Source: Betaproteobacteria bacterium
Lineage (GTDB): Bacteria > Pseudomonadota > Gammaproteobacteria > Burkholderiales > CAIKXV01
Length of the DNA stretch: 64,000 nt
Assembly: GCA_947458265.1 (NCBI GenBank)
Contig: CANGYF010000019.1
Location: 1-64,000, forward strand
Direction of reading: 5' to 3'
The notes below the pieces were generated by a model, which was given only the letters and a program-made list of their open reading frames with translations, was not told where the DNA came from and made no database searches. Positions 26,496-37,272 of the stretch are shown one piece after another (the stretch's first letter is position 1; each line of letters opens with the position of its first letter). The position numbers and the translations under genes were made by a program.

Positions 26496-27242
26496 TCACT
26501 TGTCCTCGAGCACGTCCGCGCCCTTCGGCGGGGTGAACCGGAACAACTGGGGCGCCAGCTTCGGATTGCGCTGCAGGTCCTCGAAACGGATCATCGTGCG
26601 GCTGCCCAGCGCATCGTTGAGTTCCATCGCGGCAAGCACGTCCTGCGCGAACCCGAGCCGGACGCTCGCGAAGCTGCTCTCGTTGCCCTTCGGCACCGCC
26701 TCCAGCCAGTCCAGGCCGTCCTGCGCGGGTTGCGCGGTGACGGTGAACGCTTTCTCGATCTCGTTGCTGCCGGCGAGCAGGGCCGCCGGCGTGCCGGTGA
26801 TCGCCCGGTCGAGGCGGCGTACCGTCACCTGGTTGAGGTCGCGGTCCCAGATCCAGATCCGCTGGCCATCGCCAACCAGCAGTTGGGAGTAGGGCTTTTC
26901 GTACTCCCAGCGGAAGCGGCCGGGACGCTGGAACTGCATCTGGCCAGTGGCTTCCTGTACCCGCCTGCCCTTGCGGTCGACGACCGTCTGGGTGAATCGG
27001 GCCTGCGCGGACTGGGTGCCCTCGATGAAGCCGCGCAGCCGGGCCGCCGCCGCCAGGGAAGGTACAGGGGCCGGCGCGGATACCGGGCTGCCAGCGGCCG
27101 CACTACCTGCAGGCGGCTGCGGTTGCTGCGGTTGCTGCGCTCGGGCGAGCATCGGCAGGGGCAGCACGGCGAGTGTCGCCAGTGCCGCCTGCAGCACCTG
27201 CCGCCTGCGCAGCGGGCTGCCTGAGCGATCGGGATCGTTCAA
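26496..27242 (-). CDS. lolA: Outer-membrane lipoprotein carrier protein LolA
   Basis: A 248-residue periplasmic chaperone that ferries lipoproteins from LolCDE to LolB. It starts at a TTG overlapping the upstream stop (TTGA). The leader has SPLRRRQVLQAALATLAVLPLP and ends ARAQ. A proline/glutamine-rich linker follows, then the LolA fold with QARFTQTVVDRKGR, GQMQFQRPGRFRWEYEKPY, LLVGDGQRIWIWDRDLNQV and the final RFTPPKGADVLED. The RRRQ before the hydrophobic stretch is reminiscent of a Tat signal but lacks the full motif. It belongs to the ftsK-DUF4124-lolA operon. Confidence 0.94.
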   Translation of the reverse strand: MNDPDRSGSPLRRRQVLQAALATLAVLPLPMLARAQQPQQPQPPAGSAAAGSPVSAPAPVPSLAAAARLRGFIEGTQSAQARFTQTVVDRKGRRVQEATGQMQFQRPGRFRWEYEKPYSQLLVGDGQRIWIWDRDLNQVTVRRLDRAITGTPAALLAGSNEIEKAFTVTAQPAQDGLDWLEAVPKGNESSFASVRLGFAQDVLAAMELNDALGSRTMIRFEDLQRNPKLAPQLFRFTPPKGADVLEDK

Positions 27243-27904
27243 AGCTTGCGTATCCGTTCGGTATCGACCACCCGTCCGCCACGCATCTGGATGATGGTGG
27301 TGAACGGATCGGTCGTGGTCGGCAGGTAATACCAGGACTCCTGCACCAGGCCGCGGTTGACTTCATTGCCGCGATGGTCCGGCGGACCGGCACGGCCCAG
27401 CAATTCGCCTTCGCTCATGCCGCGGCGGATCAGGATGTAGGTCTCGAACGGCAGCCCACGCGGCCCGGCCTGCTGCGGCGTACGTTCCGCTCCTGGAGAC
27501 GGCGGCGGCGGTGGCGGTGGCGCCACCCGCGTCGCGGGCGGTAGGACCGACACCGATGCGGGCTTCGCGCTGTCGATGCTGCCCGACAGCGGCTTGAGGT
27601 CGACCGGCTTCGAGGCACGGCCCGACGGCGGCGTCTGGCTGAACGAGGGCGTCCCGTTCTCGTCGACCGAGCGGAACACCTCGCTGCCGCTGCGACCGGA
27701 GGCGGCGGGCGGCAGCGGCTGTGCGACAAGCGGCTGGCTGTCGCTGCCCGGTCCGGTGCGCTCGGGACGCGACTGCGACTGCGACTGGGACTGGGACTGC
27801 GCCTGCGTGACCGTGCACGGAAAGGCCAGGACCGCTGCCATGGATGCAACAACGGTGGCTGCGACGGCCCTGCGTGGCCACGCAAGCCCCCACGCGGCAC
27901 TCAT
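27239..27904 (-). CDS. Secreted protein with DUF4124-like domain
   Basis: A 221-residue exported protein with a signal peptide ending [16 protein letters not shown] tract encoded by a short tandem DNA repeat at about 27770-27800 follows. A DUF4124-like motif [18 protein letters not shown] lies at about residues 75-92. After a proline run (PPPPPPPSP), the C-terminal 75 residues contain [17 protein letters not shown] and [19 protein letters not shown], reminiscent of DUF2845 or BamE-like folds. Start and stop overlap ftsK and lolA by four bases each (ATGA and TTGA), so the three are translationally coupled. Function unknown, presumably cell envelope. Confidence 0.8.
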   Translation of the reverse strand: MSAAWGLAWPRRAVAATVVASMAAVLAFPCTVTQAQSQSQSQSQSRPERTGPGSDSQPLVAQPLPPAASGRSGSEVFRSVDENGTPSFSQTPPSGRASKPVDLKPLSGSIDSAKPASVSVLPPATRVAPPPPPPPSPGAERTPQQAGPRGLPFETYILIRRGMSEGELLGRAGPPDHRGNEVNRGLVQESWYYLPTTTDPFTTIIQMRGGRVVDTERIRKL

Positions 27905-30297
27905 CGTTCACCGCCCGCGGCGGGCACCAGCACTTCGCGGTTGCCGTTGGTCTGCATCGACGACACCAGCCCGGCGCGCTCCATCTGCTCGATCAACCGC
28001 GCGGACCGGTTGTAGCCGATGCGCAGGTGGCGCTGCACCAGGGAGATCGACGGACGGCGCGTCTTGAGCACGATGGCGACCGCTTCGTCGTACAACGCAT
28101 CGGTCTCGGCATCCGCAGAGGCCGCAGCGCCCTCGCCGGCCGCGCCGCCCTCCTCGAGCGAATCACCGGCCAGTACCGCCGGGTCGTACTGCGGGGCGCC
28201 GAGCTTCTTCAGGTAGTCGACGACCCGGTGCACTTCATCGTCGGACACGAACGCACCGTGCACCCGAAGCGGATAGCCGGTGCCCGGTGGCAGGTAGAGC
28301 ATGTCGCCCTGGCCGAGCAGTGCCTCGGCACCCATCTGGTCGAGGATGGTGCGCGAGTCGATCTTGCTCGATACCTGGAAGGCGATGCGCGTCGGGATGT
28401 TGGCCTTGATCAGGCCGGTGATCACGTCGACCGACGGCCGCTGGGTGGCGAGGATCAGGTGCACGCCGGCCGCACGCGCCTTCTGTGCGAGTCGGGCGAT
28501 CAGCTCCTCGACCTTCTTGCCGACCACCATCATCAGGTCGGCCAGTTCGTCGATCACCACCACGATCAGCGGCAGCGGCAGCAGCGGATCGGGCGGAGGG
28601 ACCGTGGAGCGGATCGACTCCGGGTCCTCGCCGCTGCCCAGGCGCGAGCTGATCATCGCCGCCTCGGCTTCCTTCGCAGCGGCGGCCTCGATCGGGTCGA
28701 CCAGGGGCGTGCCGGCCTTCTCGGCTTCGCGGATCTTCGCGTTCAGGCCGGCCACGTTGCGCACGCCGAGCGCGGACATCAGCTTGTAGCGGCGGTCCAT
28801 CTCGGCCACGCACCAGTTGAGCGCGACCGCCGCCTTGGTCATGTCGGTCACCACCGGCGCCAGCAGGTGCGGGATGCCCTCGTAGATCGACAGTTCGAGC
28901 ATCTTCGGGTCGATCATGATCATGCGCACTTCGTCGGCGGTCGACTTGTAGACCAGCGACAGGATCATCGCGTTGATGCCGACCGACTTGCCCGACCCGG
29001 TGGTACCGGCGACCAGCAGGTGCGGCATCTTCGCCAGGTCGGCCACCATCGGCTTGCCACCGATGTCCTTGCCGAGCGCGACCGTCAGCGAGGACGGGTT
29101 GTCGGCATACACCTGGGAGGACAGGATCTCGGACAGCCTCACCATCTGCCGCCTCGGGTTCGGAATCTCGAGACCCATGCAGGTCTTCCCCGGGATAGTC
29201 TCGATCACCCGGATGCTGGCCACGGACAGCGCGCGCGCCAGGTCGCGCATCAGGCTGACCACCTGGCTGCCCTTCACGCCGGTGGCCGGTTCCACCTCGT
29301 AGCGCGTGATGACCGGGCCGGGATAGGCCGCGACCACCTTCACCTCGACCCCGAAGTCGGCGAGCTTCTTCTCGATCAGCCGGGAGGTGAACTCGAGCGT
29401 GTCGTTGCCGACCACCTCGACCTGGGCCTCGGCCTCGTCGAGCAGGTCGAGCGGTGGCAGCGGCGAGTCGGGCAGGTCGGCGAACAGCTGGGTCTGCTTG
29501 GCCTTGATCTTCTCCTTCTCGACGCGCACCGACGGCACGATCTCGACCTTCGGCGGCTCGATCCGGATCGGCTCATGTTGCTCGAAGCGCTTGCGTTCGA
29601 CCTCGACGACCTCTTCCCGTTCGACTGCCGCCTGCGCGCCGATCTTCCGGTCCTGCCGTTCGTACCACTTCGCCAGCGCCCACTCGAAGCCGTGCTCGAC
29701 GGCGGCGCCGGTGTTCTCGACCAGCGCCATCAGCGACAGGTTGGCGAACAGGCTGAAGCCGACCGTCATCATCACGAGGAACATCAGGGTCGAGCCGGTG
29801 AAGCCCAGCGCCGAGGACACCGCACCGCTGAATACCAGCCCGATCATGCCGCCGGGCGCAAGCGGCAGCGCCGCGGTATGGCTGTACAACCGCAGCGCCT
29901 CGAGGGAACAGCTGCCTACCAGCAGCAGCAGGAAGCCGACCACCGCCACCGCCAGGTGCGCACGCTCGAGTTTGAACAGTTCATCCAGCCGGCGGTACAC
30001 CCACCAGATCAGGTACAGGCAGAACGCCAGCCACCACCAGGCAGAGATCCCGAACAGCCAGAGCAGCAGGTCGGACACCCATGCGCCCACCGCACCGCCG
30101 GCGTTCCGGATGTCGCTCACCTGTGCGCTGTGCGACCAGCCAGGATCGGCCCGGTCGAAGGTATAGAGCACCATGGCCAGGTAGATCACCGCCGCCACCA
30201 GGCCGAGCCACCACGACTCGCGCAGCAGCCCGGCGATGCGGCCCGGCGTCAGCGTGAGGGCGGAAGGTTCAGGGGCCTTGCGTGCGGCTTGGGACAA
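27901..30297 (-). CDS. ftsK: DNA translocase FtsK
   Basis: A septum-located DNA pump for chromosome segregation and XerCD activation, about 798 residues. Four membrane segments span about residues 20-170. A short charged linker leads to the alpha/beta motor with Walker [18 protein letters not shown], Walker [13 protein letters not shown] and [12 protein letters not shown]. The C-terminal gamma winged helix has [25 protein letters not shown] choose TTG 30297, which has GGAGA 7 bases upstream. The frame stays open to GTG 30333 and TTG 30336, but those coincide with a TATACT box and have no ribosome site. It overlaps the next gene in ATGA. Confidence 0.95.
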   Translation of the reverse strand: MSQAARKAPEPSALTLTPGRIAGLLRESWWLGLVAAVIYLAMVLYTFDRADPGWSHSAQVSDIRNAGGAVGAWVSDLLLWLFGISAWWWLAFCLYLIWWVYRRLDELFKLERAHLAVAVVGFLLLLVGSCSLEALRLYSHTAALPLAPGGMIGLVFSGAVSSALGFTGSTLMFLVMMTVGFSLFANLSLMALVENTGAAVEHGFEWALAKWYERQDRKIGAQAAVEREEVVEVERKRFEQHEPIRIEPPKVEIVPSVRVEKEKIKAKQTQLFADLPDSPLPPLDLLDEAEAQVEVVGNDTLEFTSRLIEKKLADFGVEVKVVAAYPGPVITRYEVEPATGVKGSQVVSLMRDLARALSVASIRVIETIPGKTCMGLEIPNPRRQMVRLSEILSSQVYADNPSSLTVALGKDIGGKPMVADLAKMPHLLVAGTTGSGKSVGINAMILSLVYKSTADEVRMIMIDPKMLELSIYEGIPHLLAPVVTDMTKAAVALNWCVAEMDRRYKLMSALGVRNVAGLNAKIREAEKAGTPLVDPIEAAAAKEAEAAMISSRLGSGEDPESIRSTVPPPDPLLPLPLIVVVIDELADLMMVVGKKVEELIARLAQKARAAGVHLILATQRPSVDVITGLIKANIPTRIAFQVSSKIDSRTILDQMGAEALLGQGDMLYLPPGTGYPLRVHGAFVSDDEVHRVVDYLKKLGAPQYDPAVLAGDSLEEGGAAGEGAAASADAETDALYDEAVAIVLKTRRPSISLVQRHLRIGYNRSARLIEQMERAGLVSSMQTNGNREVLVPAAGGER

Positions 30298-30335
30298 GCG
30301 ACCGGTCTCCGGGGAAGCGGGCAGCCCGCCCACCA

Positions 30336-30341
30336 AGTATA
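30336..30341 (-). promoter_or_regulatory. Possible -10 box of ftsK
   Basis: Read on the minus strand this is TATACT. It lies about 39 bases before the preferred TTG start at 30297. No convincing -35 box is seen. Confidence 0.35.
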
Positions 30342-30394
30342 CCGGCGCTCAAGCAGCCCCCGCCCGATGCATCCCCTGCACAGTTTCTTCGCCA

Positions 30395-30488
30395 AAAACC
30401 CGGGTAAAAATCCGGGTCAGACACGGTTTTCGCAGACAAACAATCCGGGTCAGACACGCATTTCGGAAATGCGTGTCTGACCCGGATT
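30395..30488. repeat. REP-like repeat cluster with a 23-bp perfect palindrome
   Basis: Two direct copies of AATCCGGGTCAGACACG are at 30409-30425 and 30442-30458, with a degenerate start of a further copy at 30395. The second copy is the left arm of a perfect inverted repeat, 30442-30464 against 30466-30488, with a single-base centre. It lies between the Crp/Fnr gene and ftsK, which both read leftward. The first copy with its GGTTTT extension matches the 8017-8040 element except for one base. Confidence 0.88.
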
Positions 30489-30518
30489 TTCGGTCGGGGC
30501 GGCGGTCGGCGGTGCCGG

Positions 30519-31196
30519 TCAGCGGGCGGACTCAGCCAGGTTTTCGTGAAGCACGATGACCGAGCCGCTGAAGCTGACATGCTCCATCTCGACCAGGTCC
30601 TTCATCACACGGCTGACCATCTCGCGCGAGGCGCCGATCATCCGGGCGATGTCCTGCTTGGTCAGCCGGCGCTTGATGATCATCTTGCCGTCGACGGTCT
30701 CCTCGGCCATGTCGAGCAGCACGCGTGCGACGCGGCCGTAGACGTCCATCAGCGCGAGGCTCTCGATCTTCTTGTCGGCCTCGCGCAGGCGGCGCACGAG
30801 TTCCTTCATGAACGCCAGCGCCATGTCGAAGTTCTGCGACAGGAAACGCTTGAAATCGTCCTTGTTGATCACGACGAACTCGGACGTCTCCATCGTCTCG
30901 ATGTTGGCCGAACGGGGATGGTCGTCCACCAGCGACATCTCGCCGAAGAACTCCCCGGGCCCGAGCATCGACAGGATGACCTCCTTGCCCTCTTCGTCGC
31001 TGATGCCGACCTTGATCCGGCCCGAGGCGATGATGTAGAGCGAATCGGTGTCGTCACCCTGCGACATGATCACCGCGCTCTTCGGGAACTTCTTCTGACG
31101 CGCAGTCGATGCGAGTTCTTCCAGGTGTGCTTCGGGCAGGGCCGCGAAGAACGGCACCTGGCGCAGCGTTTCAAGGACGGCGGGGGAAACGGGCAC
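30519..31196 (-). CDS. Crp/Fnr family transcription regulator
   Basis: A 225-residue regulator. Residues 10-125 form a cyclic-nucleotide-binding-type beta roll with SQGDDTDSLYIIASGRIKV and GEFFGEMSLVDDHPRSA, which keeps the Gly-Glu-x-Ser/Arg-Ser phosphate-binding pattern of cAMP receptors. A dimer helix follows, and residues 160-215 hold a winged helix with LTKQDIARMIGASREMVSRVMKDL. There are no N-terminal Fnr-type cysteines, so it is not an oxygen sensor of that kind. It is divergent from trxB with a 408-base region between, and the repeat cluster lies directly downstream. Confidence 0.92.
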   Translation of the reverse strand: MPVSPAVLETLRQVPFFAALPEAHLEELASTARQKKFPKSAVIMSQGDDTDSLYIIASGRIKVGISDEEGKEVILSMLGPGEFFGEMSLVDDHPRSANIETMETSEFVVINKDDFKRFLSQNFDMALAFMKELVRRLREADKKIESLALMDVYGRVARVLLDMAEETVDGKMIIKRRLTKQDIARMIGASREMVSRVMKDLVEMEHVSFSGSVIVLHENLAESAR

Positions 31197-32570
<1,374 letters not shown>

Positions 32571-32592
32571 CGGCCCGCACTGCCGCTGGCCG

Positions 32593-33249
32593 ATGGACGA
32601 CCGGTTCAGGCGGCTGCGCGCGGTAAGCATCGGTACGCGCACCGGCCAGGGCCGCGGCAGCCGCGCCAGCGAGCGACCGCCGCCGCTGGTGCCGGTGGTG
32701 CAACCAGCGGTGGACGCGTCCGACGCAGACCTTTTCCGCGCGGCCGTGGTCGATGCACAGCCATTGCCCGACCCGGGCCGGGTGCTGCCGCCCCCGCCGC
32801 GTGTCCGCCCGCTGCCGCTGCAGCGCTGGGCGGACGATCGCGCGGCACTGGCCGACAGCCTGAGCGACCACGTCACCTGGGAATTGGACATCCAGACCGG
32901 CGAGCAGCTCGCGTTCAAGCGCGATGGCGTGTCGCCGCTGGTGTTCCGCAAGCTGCGGCGCGGCCACTGGATCCTGCAGGGCGAGATCGACCTGCACGGC
33001 CTTACTCGGGAAGAGGCCCGGGTGCACCTGGCCGCCTTCCTGTCGGAGTGCGCACGCCGCGGCACACGCTGCATCCGGGTGATCCACGGCAAGGGCCTGC
33101 GCTCGCGCAACAAGGAGCCGGTACTCAAGGCCAAGGTCGCGCACTGGCTGGCCCAGCGCGACGAGGTGCTCGCCTTCTGCGAAGCCACGCCGCGCGACGG
33201 CGGCAGCGGCGCGATGTTCGTGTTGCTGAAAGCGCGCGAGCGCGGCTGA
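32593..33249 (+). CDS. Smr domain protein
   Basis: A 218-residue protein with a variable, proline-rich N-terminal half and a C-terminal Smr (MutS2-related) domain at about 130-215. That domain has the hallmark LHG in IDLHGLTREEA and the loop RVIHGKGLRSRN. Smr domains cleave RNA or branched DNA, and stand-alone bacterial members (SmrA, SmrB) act as endonucleases, SmrB on mRNA at collided ribosomes. ATG 32593 is chosen because it starts just after trxB, although the frame is open upstream. Probable operon with trxB. Confidence 0.88.
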   Translation: MDDRFRRLRAVSIGTRTGQGRGSRASERPPPLVPVVQPAVDASDADLFRAAVVDAQPLPDPGRVLPPPPRVRPLPLQRWADDRAALADSLSDHVTWELDIQTGEQLAFKRDGVSPLVFRKLRRGHWILQGEIDLHGLTREEARVHLAAFLSECARRGTRCIRVIHGKGLRSRNKEPVLKAKVAHWLAQRDEVLAFCEATPRDGGSGAMFVLLKARERG

Positions 33250-33270
33250 GAAGCCGGTCGCGCGCGGCCG

Positions 33271-33657
<387 letters not shown>

Positions 33658-35331
33658 TCAGTGCCGGAAACGGTTGGTGATCGGGTAGCGCCAGTCCTTG
33701 CCATACCCGCGCGGGGTGATCCGTATGCCCACCGGCGACTGCCGGCGCTTGTATTCGGCCAGCCGGATCAGGCGCACCGCCTGCTCGACGGCCGCGCGGT
33801 CGAAGCCGGCAGCGACGATCTCGTCGGGCGACTGGTCGCGCTCGACATAGGCCTCGATGATGCCATCGAGCACGTCGTACTCGGGGAGGCTGTCCTGGTC
33901 GGTCTGGTCGGGCCGCAGTTCGGCACTCGGGGGACGGTCGATGATCCGCTGCGGGATCACCTCGCCGTTGCGGTTGCGCCAGCGCGACAGCCGGTACACC
34001 AGGGTCTTGGAAACGTCCTTCAGCACCGCGAAGCCACCGGCCATGTCGCCATAGAGCGTGGCATAGCCGGCGCTCATCTCGCTCTTGTTGCCGGTGGTGA
34101 GCACGATCGACCCGAACTTGTTGGACAGCGCCATCAGCAGCGTGCCGCGGATCCGTGCCTGCAGGTTCTCTTCGGTGGTGTCGGGACGGGTACCCCTGAG
34201 CTCCGGCTCGAGGGTCTCGAGGAATGCGTCGAACACCGGCTTGATCGCCAGTTCGCTGTATCGCACGCCGAGTATCTCGACCATCCTGCGCGAATCATCG
34301 ACGCTCATCCCGGCGGTGTACTGCGAGGGCATCATCACCGCATGCAGCTTGCCGGCGCCGATCGCGTCGACCGCGATCGCAAGGGTGAGCGCGGAGTCGA
34401 TACCGCCGGACAGGCCCAGCAGCGCGCCGGGGAAGCCGTTCTTGCCGAGGTAGTCGCGCACGCCCAGGCACAGCGCGCCGTAGACCTCCTCTTCCAGTTC
34501 CAGCTCGGGCGAGCAAGGCCCGTTCGCCAGCTGCGCGCCGTCGAATTCGACCACGCCCAGCTGCTCTTCGAACCACGGCATCTGGAGCGCGAGTTCGCCG
34601 CCGGCGCCGATGGCGAACGACGCGCCGTCGAAGACCAGTTCGTCCTGGCCGCAGACATGGTTCACGAACACCACCGGCAGGCCGGTCTCGGCGACCCGCT
34701 TGCGCACCACGTCGTAGCGCGCCCGCTGCTTCTGCACGTGGTAGGGCGAGGCGTTGAGCACCAGCAGGCACTGCGCGCCCGCCTCGCGTGCGGCCAGCGG
34801 CGCCGGCGCCGGGCCCGATTCGCTCGCCACCGCATGTTCGCCATGCAGGAAAGGCCGCGGCTCACCATGCGCCCTGCCCTGCGGTCCCCAGACGTCCTCG
34901 CAGATGTTGATGCCGAAGCGCACGCCTTCATGCTCGAACACGCAGGGCGCGGTATCCGCGTCGAAGTAGCGTTGCTCGTCGAACACGGTGTAGTTGGGCA
35001 GGTTGCGCTTGTGATAACGCGCGATCACCTGGCCACCACGCAGCACCGAGGCGGCGTTGTAGCGGCGCCCGCCGAACGCGCGCGGATGGCCGATCACGAT
35101 CGTGATGCCGGGCGCCTCGCGCGCGACACGCTCGACTGCCTCGTCGCAGTAGCGGTAGAAGTCTTCCCGCAGCAGCAGGTCTTCGGGCGGATAACCGCAG
35201 ATGGCCAGTTCCGGCGTCACCAGCAGCGTCGCGCCGGCCTGCAGGGCCTCGTGCGCCGCGCCGACAATCTTCGCCGCATTGCCCGCGAGATCGCCCAGGG
35301 TTAGATTGAGTTGTGCCAGCGCTATCTTCAC
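33658..35331 (-). CDS. nadE: Glutamine-dependent NAD+ synthetase
   Basis: A 557-residue enzyme that amidates nicotinic acid adenine dinucleotide to NAD+. The N-terminal nitrilase domain supplies ammonia (Glu in TPELAICGYPPEDLLLR, Lys in YHKRNLPNY, Cys in INICEDVWG). The C-terminal synthetase has the PP-loop LSGGIDSALTLAIA, TGNKSEMSAGYATLYGD and RPPSAELRPDQTDQDSLP. The start is placed at GTG 35331 (VKIALAQLN), which matches the family start. No Shine-Dalgarno site precedes it, but a TATAGT box ends 7 bases upstream, so the message may be leaderless. It is followed by glnB. Confidence 0.95.
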   Translation of the reverse strand: MKIALAQLNLTLGDLAGNAAKIVGAAHEALQAGATLLVTPELAICGYPPEDLLLREDFYRYCDEAVERVAREAPGITIVIGHPRAFGGRRYNAASVLRGGQVIARYHKRNLPNYTVFDEQRYFDADTAPCVFEHEGVRFGINICEDVWGPQGRAHGEPRPFLHGEHAVASESGPAPAPLAAREAGAQCLLVLNASPYHVQKQRARYDVVRKRVAETGLPVVFVNHVCGQDELVFDGASFAIGAGGELALQMPWFEEQLGVVEFDGAQLANGPCSPELELEEEVYGALCLGVRDYLGKNGFPGALLGLSGGIDSALTLAIAVDAIGAGKLHAVMMPSQYTAGMSVDDSRRMVEILGVRYSELAIKPVFDAFLETLEPELRGTRPDTTEENLQARIRGTLLMALSNKFGSIVLTTGNKSEMSAGYATLYGDMAGGFAVLKDVSKTLVYRLSRWRNRNGEVIPQRIIDRPPSAELRPDQTDQDSLPEYDVLDGIIEAYVERDQSPDEIVAAGFDRAAVEQAVRLIRLAEYKRRQSPVGIRITPRGYGKDWRYPITNRFRH

Positions 35332-35338
35332 GAAGGGA

Positions 35339-35344
35339 ACTATA
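35339..35344 (-). promoter_or_regulatory. -10 box directly upstream of nadE
   Basis: TATAGT on the minus strand ends seven bases before GTG 35331, which puts the expected transcription start at or next to the start codon. Confidence 0.4.
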
Positions 35345-35376
35345 TCATCCAGCCCACGCCTGAAAGACCCCGGTCG

Positions 35377-36609
35377 ATGCTGCCGCAGCAGGTCGAGGTG
35401 CACGACTCGATCGCAGGCATCGATGCACACGCCTGGAACCGGCTAGCCGGCGAACAGCTGTTCCTGCGCCACGAGTTCCTGCATGCGCTCGAGGCCACCG
35501 GCTGCGCGGCGCCGGCCGCCGGCTGGACGCCGCGCTTCCTCAGCGTACACCGGGACGGAGCGCTCACCGGTGCGATGCCGCTCTACCTGAAGGACCATTC
35601 CTACGGCGAGTATGTGTTCGACTGGGCCTGGGCCGATGCCTACGGGCGCGCCGGCATGCGCTACTTCCCGAAGCTGCTGTGTGCGGTCCCGTTCACGCCA
35701 GTGGGCGGAGCGCGTCTGCTGGCTGCCACCGACGCCGACCGTTCCGTACTGGTCGCCGGCGCGCTGGCGCTCGCGGAGCGACTGGAGGTGTCGTCGCTGC
35801 ACCTGCTGTATCCCGGCCCGGCCGACCGCGCCGCCCTCTCGGCCGCCGGCCTGATGGCGCGCCAGGGCGTGCAGTTCCACTGGCACAACCGGGGCTGCGC
35901 ACCGGCCGGGCAGCTGGTACCGGGCGCAGCTAGCGACGAAGCCGGCGCGGGCGACGGCAGCCGCTACCCCGACTTCGATGCCTTCCTTGCCACGATGAAC
36001 CACGACAAGCGCAAGAAGGTGAAGCAGGAGCGGCGCAAGGTGCGCGAGGCCGGCATCACGTACCGATGGAAGCGCGGCACCGACATCACCGAGGGCGACT
36101 GGGCGTTCTTCTACCGCTGCTATGCCGACACCTACCGGCGCCATGGCCACACGCCCTACCTGTCGCTCGAGTTCTTCCTGCGCGTCGCACAGGCCCTGCC
36201 CGATCATTTCGTGCTGATCCTCGGCGAGCGCAGCGACGCCGGACGGGTGCAGCCGGTCGCCTGTGCGCTGGACGTGCATTCGGGCGACCGGGTGTACGGA
36301 CGCTACTGGGGCGGCACCGAATGGCATTCCGGGCTGCATTTCGAGACCTGCTACTACCAGTCGATCGAGTACTGCATCGCCAACGGGGTCTCGGTGTTCG
36401 AAGGTGGCGCCCAGGGCGAACACAAGCTCGCCCGCGGCCTGACACCGGTAGTCACCCATTCGGCGCACTGGCTGGCGCATCCGCAGTTCGCGCGTGCGGT
36501 CGAGGACTTCCTCGCGCGGGAAGCACGCGGCATCGCCCACTATGTCGACGAACTGAACGAACACGCCCCGTTCCGCGCAGCAGGTGCCCCGCCCGGCGCG
36601 GACACATGA
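35377..36609 (+). CDS. FemAB-like GNAT-fold protein (DUF482)
   Basis: A 410-residue cytosolic protein of the FemAB-like/DUF482 family, often annotated as GNAT or peptidogalycan biosynthesis/recognition protein. Matching stretches are LFLRHEFLHALEATGC, GAMPLYLKDHSYGEYVFDWAWADAY, YFPKLLCAVPFTPVGG, MNHDKRKKVKQERRKV, YWGGTEWHSGLHFETCYYQ, and the final GEHKLARGLTPV. FemAB relatives add amino acids to peptidoglycan from aminoacyl-tRNA, but this subgroup's reaction is not established to my knowledge. ATG 35377 is preferred; the frame is open upstream towards nadE, from which it is divergent by 45 bases. Confidence 0.9.
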   Translation: MLPQQVEVHDSIAGIDAHAWNRLAGEQLFLRHEFLHALEATGCAAPAAGWTPRFLSVHRDGALTGAMPLYLKDHSYGEYVFDWAWADAYGRAGMRYFPKLLCAVPFTPVGGARLLAATDADRSVLVAGALALAERLEVSSLHLLYPGPADRAALSAAGLMARQGVQFHWHNRGCAPAGQLVPGAASDEAGAGDGSRYPDFDAFLATMNHDKRKKVKQERRKVREAGITYRWKRGTDITEGDWAFFYRCYADTYRRHGHTPYLSLEFFLRVAQALPDHFVLILGERSDAGRVQPVACALDVHSGDRVYGRYWGGTEWHSGLHFETCYYQSIEYCIANGVSVFEGGAQGEHKLARGLTPVVTHSAHWLAHPQFARAVEDFLAREARGIAHYVDELNEHAPFRAAGAPPGADT

Positions 36610-36656
36610 CCGCGCCGGCGATGCAATAATCCGGCTCCCTGCGATTGGTCGAGACG

Positions 36657-37202
36657 ATGAACTTCTGCAGCCACTGCGGTGCACCCGTGAGCCTGAAGGT
36701 ACCAGCCGGCGATTCGCTGCCGCGCTTCGTCTGCGACGCCTGCAGCACAATCCACTACCAGAATCCGAAGATGGTGGTGGGCTGCATCCCGGAGTGGGAG
36801 GACCGCATCCTGCTCTGCCGCCGGGCGATCGAACCGCGGCGTGGCTACTGGACGGTGCCAGCCGGGTTCATGGAGAACGGCGAGACCACGATGCAGGGCG
36901 CCGCGCGCGAGACGCTGGAAGAGGCCAACGCACGGGTCGAACTGCTGCACCTGTACGCGATGTACAACATCCCGCACATCAGCCAGGTCTATCTGCTGTT
37001 CCGCGCGCGGCTGCTCGACCTGGACTTCGGCGCGGGCGAAGAATCCCTGGAGGTGAAGCTGTTCTCCGAGGCGGACATCCCGTGGCAGGAGATCGCCTTC
37101 GCGACGGTGCGCAACACGCTGACGCACTATTTCGAGGACCGACGTCGCGGCAGCTACGGCATGCACATCGGAACGATAGAGCCGCAGGCCCGGCCCGCCT
37201 AG
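36657..37202 (+). CDS. Nudix hydrolase with zinc ribbon
   Basis: A 181-residue pyrophosphohydrolase. ATG 36657 opens the usual MNFCSHCG start; a TTG 12 bases earlier is in frame. A zinc ribbon uses CSHC (Cys4, Cys7) and CDAC about 20 residues on. The Nudix box G-x5-E-x7-RE-x2-EE is complete in GFMENGETTMQGAARETLEE. The domain pattern resembles NudC-like or ADP-ribose/NADH hydrolases, but the NudC SQPWPFPxS signature is absent. It follows the FemAB-like gene by 47 bases. Confidence 0.9.
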   Translation: MNFCSHCGAPVSLKVPAGDSLPRFVCDACSTIHYQNPKMVVGCIPEWEDRILLCRRAIEPRRGYWTVPAGFMENGETTMQGAARETLEEANARVELLHLYAMYNIPHISQVYLLFRARLLDLDFGAGEESLEVKLFSEADIPWQEIAFATVRNTLTHYFEDRRRGSYGMHIGTIEPQARPA

Positions 37203-37233
37203 GCCTGCGTCCGCGGCCCGGACGACGACCGCA

Positions 37234-37258
37234 CGGCGGACACGCACAGCGTCCGCCG
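37234..37258. terminator. Hairpin between convergent genes
   Basis: CGGCGGAC (37234-37241) pairs with GTCCGCCG (37251-37258) over a 9-base loop between the Nudix and amidohydrolase stops. No T-run. Confidence 0.45.
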
Positions 37259-37272
37259 CACGGCAGCGCCGA

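Noticed and set aside
27770-27800. Phase-variable repeat in the DUF4124-type gene
   Set aside because: The repeated unit is six bases, so gain or loss keeps the frame and would only change the QS tract length.
27844-30480. An 878-codon plus-strand frame opposite ftsK
   Set aside because: His/Asp/Arg-rich low-information translation; the opposite strand encodes a full FtsK with all motifs.
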